Assembly (NCBI RefSeq): GCF_014873495.1
Contig: NZ_JADBGF010000001.1
Location: 8,804,001 to 8,868,000 of the forward strand
DNA from: Streptomyces stelliscabiei
Lineage (GTDB): Bacteria > Actinomycetota > Actinomycetes > Streptomycetales > Streptomycetaceae
Direction of reading: 5' to 3'
DNA length: 64,000 bases
Shown piece after piece: positions 62,096 to 64,000 of the stretch. Below the pieces are notes generated by a model. It did not search any database. It saw only the letters and a list, made by a program, of their open reading frames with translations, and was not told the DNA's origin. Position 1 is the stretch's first letter; each line of letters begins with the position of its first letter. Both the position numbers and the translations under genes were made by a program.

Positions 62096-62844
62096 TCGGC
62101 CTCGTGCTGGCGGCCGGCGCCGGACGGCGTCTTCGCCCCTACACCGACACCCTTCCCAAGGCGCTCGTGCCGGTCGGTCCGGAGGGCAATGAGGACAGCC
62201 TCACCGTTCTCGACCTGACGCTCGGCAACTTCGCCGAGATCGGCCTGACCGAGGTCGCGATCATCGTCGGGTACCGCAAGGAGGCCGTCTACGAGCGCCG
62301 CGAGGCGCTGGAGCAGAAGTACGGCGTCAAGATCACCCTGATCGACAACGACAAGGCCGAGGAGTGGAACAACGCCTACTCCCTGTGGTGCGGCCGTGAC
62401 GCCATCAAGCACTCGGTGATCCTCGCCAACGGCGACACCGTGCACCCGGTCTCCGTCGAGAAGACCCTGCTGGCCGCCCGCGGCGACGGCAAGAAGATCA
62501 TCCTGGCCCTCGACACGGTGAAGTCCCTCGCCGACGAGGAGATGAAGGTCGTCGTCGGCCCCGAGGGCGGCATGACGAAGATCACCAAGCTGATGGACCC
62601 GGCCGAGGCGACCGGTGAGTACATCGGCGTCACCCTCATCGAGGGCGAGGCCGCCGACGAGCTGGCCGACGCCCTGAAGACGGTCTTCGAGACGGACCCG
62701 CAGCAGTTCTACGAGCACGGCTACCAGGAGCTCGTGAACCGCGGCTTCCGTATCGACGTGGCGCCCATCGGTGACGTCAAGTGGGTCGAGATCGACAACC
62801 ACGACGACCTCGCCAAGGGACGTGAGATCGCGTGCCAGTACTGA
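62092..62844 (+). CDS. Nucleotidyltransferase (LicC/cytidylyltransferase-like)
   Basis: 250 residues. N-terminal nucleotide motif IGLVLAAGAGRRLRPYTDTLPKALVPV; metal site LANGDTVH; EWNNAYSLWCGRD resembles the N-x-Y-S box of phosphocholine and other alcohol-phosphate cytidylyltransferases. It probably makes CDP-X from CTP and a phosphorylated polyol or choline-like alcohol. It overlaps the upstream gene by four bases (ATGA) and the downstream gene by 13, so it works in the same pathway as the CDP-alcohol phosphatidyltransferases. No His-box for sugar-1-phosphate is distinctive. Confidence 0.85.
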   Translation: MIGLVLAAGAGRRLRPYTDTLPKALVPVGPEGNEDSLTVLDLTLGNFAEIGLTEVAIIVGYRKEAVYERREALEQKYGVKITLIDNDKAEEWNNAYSLWCGRDAIKHSVILANGDTVHPVSVEKTLLAARGDGKKIILALDTVKSLADEEMKVVVGPEGGMTKITKLMDPAEATGEYIGVTLIEGEAADELADALKTVFETDPQQFYEHGYQELVNRGFRIDVAPIGDVKWVEIDNHDDLAKGREIACQY

Positions 62845-63896
62845 CGAGGCTCATCCCCTCGCCGGTCGTCGTGGACATCCGTCCCGGCGCGCTCGATGAC
62901 CTGGCGACGATCCTGTCGGACCAGCGCATCGCGCCGTCGGGCCGGCTGGCCTTCGCGATCAGCGCCGGCTCCGGCGCGGCGCTGCGCGACCGGTTCGCCC
63001 CCGCTTTTCCGGAGGCGGACTGGTTCTGCGACGCCGACGGCACCATCGACGGAGCGGTGCGGCTCGCCGACTCGATCAAGAAGGGCGGTCACTACGACGC
63101 CGTGGTCGGGCTCGGCGGCGGCAAGGTCATCGACTGCGCCAAGTACGCGGCCGCCCGGGTGGGCCTGCCGCTGGTCGCCGTCGCCACCAACCTCGCCAAC
63201 GACGGTCTGTGCTCCCCGGTCGCCACCCTCGACAACGACGCGGGCCGCGGCTCCTACGGTGTGCCGAACCCGATCGGCATCGTCATCGACCTCGACGTCA
63301 TCCGCGAGGCACCGGTGCGCTTCGTGCGCGCCGGTATCGGCGACGTGATCTGCAAGATCTCCGCCGTGGCCGACTGGGAACTGTCCAGCCGGGAGACGGG
63401 CGAGAAGGTCGACGGACTGGCCGCCGCCATGGCCCGCCAGGCCGCCGAGGCCGTGCTCCGCCACCCCGGAGGGGTCGGCGACGACGAGTTCCTGACGACG
63501 TTGTCCGAGTCGCTCGTCCTGTGCGGGATCTCCATGTCCGTGGCCGGCGACAGCCGTCCCGCCTCGGGCGCCTGTCACGAGATCAGCCACGCCTTCGACC
63601 TGACCTTCCCCAAGCGCAATGCCCTGCACGGCGAACAGTGCGGCCTCGGCGGCGCGTTCGCCACGTTCCTGCGGGGCAACCACGAGGTCGCGGGCCAGAT
63701 GGTCGAGGTCCTGCGCCACCACGGCCTGCCGGTCCTCCCGGACGAGATCGGCTTCACCGTGGACGAGTTCGTCCGCGTCGTGGAGTTCGCCCCGCAGACC
63801 CGGCCGGGCCGCTACACCATCCTGGAACACCTCGAACTGAGCACCGACCAGATCAAGGACGCCTACGCCGACTATGCCAAAGCCATCAGTAGCTGA
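62832..63896 (+). CDS. Glycerol-1-phosphate dehydrogenase-like (Fe-ADH_2 family)
   Basis: 354 residues. GLGGGKVIDCAKYAA is the NAD(P) site, NLANDGLCSPVATL and 'SRPASGACHEISHAFD' with 'ALHGEQCGLG' provide the Asp, His and His metal ligands found in archaeal G1P dehydrogenase and bacterial AraM. The expected reaction is reduction of dihydroxyacetone phosphate to sn-glycerol 1-phosphate, or a close polyol-phosphate analogue. GTG 62832 overlaps the preceding gene by 13 bases and its own end overlaps the next ATG (63874) by 23. Gene context ties it to CDP-alcohol chemistry. Confidence 0.85.
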   Translation: MPVLTRLIPSPVVVDIRPGALDDLATILSDQRIAPSGRLAFAISAGSGAALRDRFAPAFPEADWFCDADGTIDGAVRLADSIKKGGHYDAVVGLGGGKVIDCAKYAAARVGLPLVAVATNLANDGLCSPVATLDNDAGRGSYGVPNPIGIVIDLDVIREAPVRFVRAGIGDVICKISAVADWELSSRETGEKVDGLAAAMARQAAEAVLRHPGGVGDDEFLTTLSESLVLCGISMSVAGDSRPASGACHEISHAFDLTFPKRNALHGEQCGLGGAFATFLRGNHEVAGQMVEVLRHHGLPVLPDEIGFTVDEFVRVVEFAPQTRPGRYTILEHLELSTDQIKDAYADYAKAISS

Positions 63897-64000
63897 ACTC
63901 CGCCCGGTCGTTCACCCTCCGGGTGTGAAGGACCGGCGGAGCGGTGAGCACTGGGCCGGCCGGCTCTACATGCGCGAGATCTCGCTGCGGATAGACCGGC
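63874..64000 (+). CDS. Second CDP-alcohol phosphatidyltransferase (partial, N-terminus only)
   Basis: The ATG at 63874 inside the end of the previous gene opens a frame to the window edge: MPKPSVAELRPVVHPPGVKD, then RRSGEHWAGRLYMREISLRIDR (42 residues). This is the characteristic soluble start of a Streptomyces CDP-alcohol phosphatidyltransferase whose catalytic motif would lie further right. The overlap of 23 bases supports translational coupling. The family assignment is by resemblance to the N-terminus only. Confidence 0.65.
   Translation, partial: MPKPSVAELRPVVHPPGVKDRRSGEHWAGRLYMREISLRIDR

Overview
The window is 64 kb of very GC-rich DNA with the gene density, codon bias, GTG/TTG starts and gene families (WhiB-like protein, SsgA-like protein, an LPFR-motif small protein, an SCO6745-family protein, small laccase) of a Streptomyces chromosome. 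From memory, the order pcaV - ligD pieces - small laccase - LacI - whiB-like - desaturase - ABC-F - ssg-like - fadAB - idi - galE resembles the SCO6700-SCO6760 stretch of S. coelicolor; I could not run that comparison. I see no prophage, integrase, transposase or CRISPR array. This is ordinary chromosome-arm sequence with some unusual modules.

Layout: 0-2 kb, protocatechuate dioxygenase genes pcaGH (pcaG runs off the left edge) divergent from the MarR regulator pcaV. 2-8.8 kb, a DUF3048 lipoprotein, a zinc alcohol dehydrogenase, divergent LigD-type ligase and polymerase genes (NHEJ), and a HEAT-repeat protein. 8.8-21.9 kb, an extracellular carbohydrate and redox region: a blue-copper/DUF1080 protein coupled to a ThuA/PQQ-dehydrogenase protein, a small laccase, a LacI regulator, a DNA-binding/transmembrane/glycosidase-like fusion, a GH64 beta-1,3-glucanase and a VOC protein. 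22-30 kb, a WhiB-like gene, an odd SDR, an atypical tRNA-Trp, an acyl-ACP desaturase with a triple operator, DDAH, an ABC-F gene with an attenuator-like leader, an SsgA-like protein and a secreted beta-propeller. 30-38 kb, endonuclease V, small proteins, and fatty-acid genes (CoA transferase, fadA, fadB). 38-49.4 kb, intergenic repeats, MerR, macro-domain, orphan AtpF-like, two secreted peptidases, a BCCT transporter, an amino-acid oxidase-like protein and a second ABC-F. 49.4-60 kb, Tex, small proteins, two DJ-1-like proteins, enoyl-CoA hydratase, a serine-kinase-like ATPase, idi, GNAT, a CDF transporter and galE. 60.3-64 kb, a tightly overlapping operon of a CDP-alcohol phosphatidyltransferase, a cytidylyltransferase-like enzyme, a glycerol-1-phosphate-dehydrogenase-like enzyme and a second CDP-alcohol phosphatidyltransferase cut by the right edge.

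The most promising undescribed items are: (1) the possible extracellular oxidation chain of PQQ dehydrogenase, cupredoxin and laccase (8.8-14.7 kb); (2) the membrane-spanning HTH protein whose glycosidase-like domain lacks both catalytic glutamates (17.7-19.7 kb), next to a glucanase gene carrying a perfect LacI-type palindrome; (3) the CDP-alcohol/G1P operon at the right end; (4) the three-box operator before the desaturase; (5) the three-codon upstream ORF and hairpin before the ABC-F gene; (6) the divergent tRNA-Trp and the structured leader upstream of the SDR gene.
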